Source: Streptomyces triculaminicus
GTDB lineage: Bacteria > Actinomycetota > Actinomycetes > Streptomycetales > Streptomycetaceae
NCBI RefSeq assembly: GCF_017349075.1
Contig: NZ_JAFMOF010000005.1
Span: forward strand, 310,001-374,000
Direction: 5' to 3'
DNA length: 64,000 nucleotides
In this document: positions 62,828-64,000 of the stretch, piece by piece
How the letters are laid out: every line of letters starts with the position of its first letter
Position numbering within the stretch: the stretch's first letter is position 1
Notes under the pieces: generated by a model
The model's input: the letters and a program-made list of their open reading frames with translations, nothing else
Told to the model about the DNA's origin: nothing
Database searches by the model: none
Made by a program: the position numbers and the translations under genes

Positions 62828-63688
62828 ATGGGTGATGTGCTGGCCGGTTTCCACACCGTCTGGGAGTTCGACACCGACTCCGTGCTCATCCGCTTCGAAC
62901 GGGGGATCCGCACACCGAAGCTGCTCCAGGCGCTCGGCGAGCGGCGCATCCCCTACGAGGCGCTCGCCGGGGTCGAGAAGACCCCGGGAAGACATGGCAC
63001 GGTGGTGCTGCGCGCCATGCCCAGACCCGGCGCCGACCCGCTGGCCGACGCGGCCGACGGCCGGCTCAGGGACGGCTGCGACCCCTACCGCCTGGTGCTC
63101 CCCGCCGAGCGCGAGCTGCTCGCGGAGTACTACGCCGAACGGATACGGGCCGAGCTCGGCCCGGACGCGGGCGAGCCGGCCGAGCGCCACCTGGTGGCGG
63201 CACCGGTGCCGCCGCTGTCCTTCAAGGGCTACGACGGCAAGGCCTCCTTCGACGGCCGGGCCGTCTCCTTCCGCTGGTTCTGGAGCGGCGCCTCCTCCGC
63301 CAAGTGGAAGGCGGGCGACCAGCGGTTCGCCGTCGAGGAGCTGACCGGGGTGCACTGGAGCTCCCCCGAGGCCCCGGGCGGACACCTGCGGCTGCTGCGG
63401 CGCGGCACGGACGGCCCGCGGCCGGGCGCCGCGGACCAGGACCCGGCGGCCGTGGTCTTCGGCAGGGGCTACGGCCTCGTCCACGAGTCGCTGCCCTTCG
63501 CGGCCGCGGTGCTGGCGGCCGTACGGGCCAAGGCGCCCGTGCCGCCCTCCGGGACGGTGCCCGCGGCCCGGCCCGACCCCGGCGGCATCGCCGAGCGCAT
63601 CCGCCACCTCGGGGAGCTGCACGACGCGGGACTGCTGACGGACGACGAGTTCAGCGCGAAGAAGGCCGAGCTGCTGGCGGAGCTGTGA
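62828..63688 (+). CDS. DUF4429 protein with C-terminal SHOCT domain
   Basis: 286 residues. Two DUF4429 (PH-like) units are seen, the first around KLLQALGERRIPYEALAGV and the second around DGRAVSFRWFWSG. The C-terminal SHOCT helix pair reads ERIRHLGELHDAGLLTDDEFSAKKAELLAEL in total. ATG 62828 or ATG 62819 could be the start; neither has a strong ribosome site. The function is unknown. Confidence 0.85.
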   Translation: MGDVLAGFHTVWEFDTDSVLIRFERGIRTPKLLQALGERRIPYEALAGVEKTPGRHGTVVLRAMPRPGADPLADAADGRLRDGCDPYRLVLPAERELLAEYYAERIRAELGPDAGEPAERHLVAAPVPPLSFKGYDGKASFDGRAVSFRWFWSGASSAKWKAGDQRFAVEELTGVHWSSPEAPGGHLRLLRRGTDGPRPGAADQDPAAVVFGRGYGLVHESLPFAAAVLAAVRAKAPVPPSGTVPAARPDPGGIAERIRHLGELHDAGLLTDDEFSAKKAELLAEL

Positions 63689-63777
63689 AGTCCCGGGGTG
63701 ATACCGGGGTATGACATCCGGGTCGGCACCTCGGGGTGACGTTTTCGCTGGTCGGCCCCCCCTACGCTGATCACGTC

Positions 63778-64000
63778 ATGCCTTCGTCACCGCTCCGCCG
63801 TGTCCGCGCGGCCCTCGCCCCCGCCGAGCCGCTCCTCGGCCACTCCCGCAGCCGCTTCGTGCGCCGCCTGCCGTACCTCGTCGCGGCGCTGTTCATCGCC
63901 ATCCTCCTGCCGTCCGGCACCATGGTGCTCGGCGACGAGTACGGGCTGAACTCCGATCTGGCGCTCCTGCTCTGCCTCGTGCAGACCGCGCCGCTGCTGC
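63778..64000 (+). CDS. Probable sensor histidine kinase, N-terminus only (3' truncated)
   Basis: 74 residues are visible. A basic cytoplasmic start (SPLRRVRAALAPAEPLLGHSR) is followed by hydrophobic helices (LPYLVAALFIAILLPSG, LALLLCLVQTAPLL). This matches the membrane sensor part of NarL-type actinomycete kinases. The kinase core lies outside the window, so the call is tentative. Confidence 0.55.
   Translation, partial: MPSSPLRRVRAALAPAEPLLGHSRSRFVRRLPYLVAALFIAILLPSGTMVLGDEYGLNSDLALLLCLVQTAPLL

Overview
This is a chromosomal segment of a high-GC actinomycete, almost certainly Streptomyces. The coding frames are very GC-rich. GTG starts and 4-base ATGA/GTGA gene junctions are common. The contents include a SapB/AmfS-type lanthipeptide operon, a snapalysin gene with its LysR regulator, DUF6230/DUF6114 genes, a tellurium-resistance (Ter) cluster and a homodimeric pyruvate dehydrogenase E1. 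I see no transposase, integrase, prophage, CRISPR array or origin. The window looks like ordinary core chromosome with conserved conditional functions.

Layout. 1-7 kb: amf/ram-type class III lanthipeptide locus (amfTSBA on the minus strand, convergent regulator amfR). 7.1-8.6 kb: aldehyde dehydrogenase. 8.8-14.4 kb: five translationally coupled genes encoding two exported proteins and an energy-coupling-factor (ECF) transporter. 14.5-17.1 kb: divergent thiolase and CYP125-like P450 with a KstR-like operator between them. 17.3-19.1 kb: DUF6230-DUF6114-secreted protein operon. 19.1-30 kb: a GT87/PAP2 membrane enzyme, two ABM monooxygenases, acetyltransferases, an MFS transporter with a C-terminal winged helix, HAD, cupin, SDR, and an XRE/TPR regulator with an operator array. 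30-41 kb: a GNAT, a possible dioxygenase, a DUF1906 cell-wall-type protein with a degenerate M15 partner, snpA and its regulator, DedA, DoxX, a secreted HNH nuclease, a FetB-like permease, and a Mn-riboswitch-controlled GDT1-family exporter. 41-44 kb: tRNA-Val, a DUF4097 lipoprotein and a coiled-coil protein. 44-54 kb: the Ter cluster (O-methyltransferase, HAD, fused phosphoribosyltransferase, CitE-like lyase, four TerD/TerA-type proteins, TerC-like DUF475). 54-64 kb: AhpE-like peroxiredoxin, DUF3052, aceE, an I36-type inhibitor, an MFS/TetR pair, a DUF1023 hydrolase, a DUF4429/SHOCT protein and the start of a sensor kinase.

How the parts work together. AmfT modifies AmfS, AmfA/B export it and AmfR activates the operon, giving an aerial-growth morphogen. 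The ECF operon pairs membrane-anchored alpha-barrel and small beta-type exported proteins with a transporter, resembling a split transcobalamin. The Ter genes combine calcium-binding TerD proteins and a membrane TerC with enzymes proposed to make a nucleoside-like metabolite.

Data quality. Five otherwise convincing genes (amfA, the CbiQ-like gene, the GT87/PAP2 gene, doxX and the first terD) each lack exactly one base modulo 3 between a well-supported start and stop, always near G/C runs. I read this as consensus deletions rather than five pseudogenes. A separate GNAT gene carries an in-frame TGA where tryptophan would be expected.
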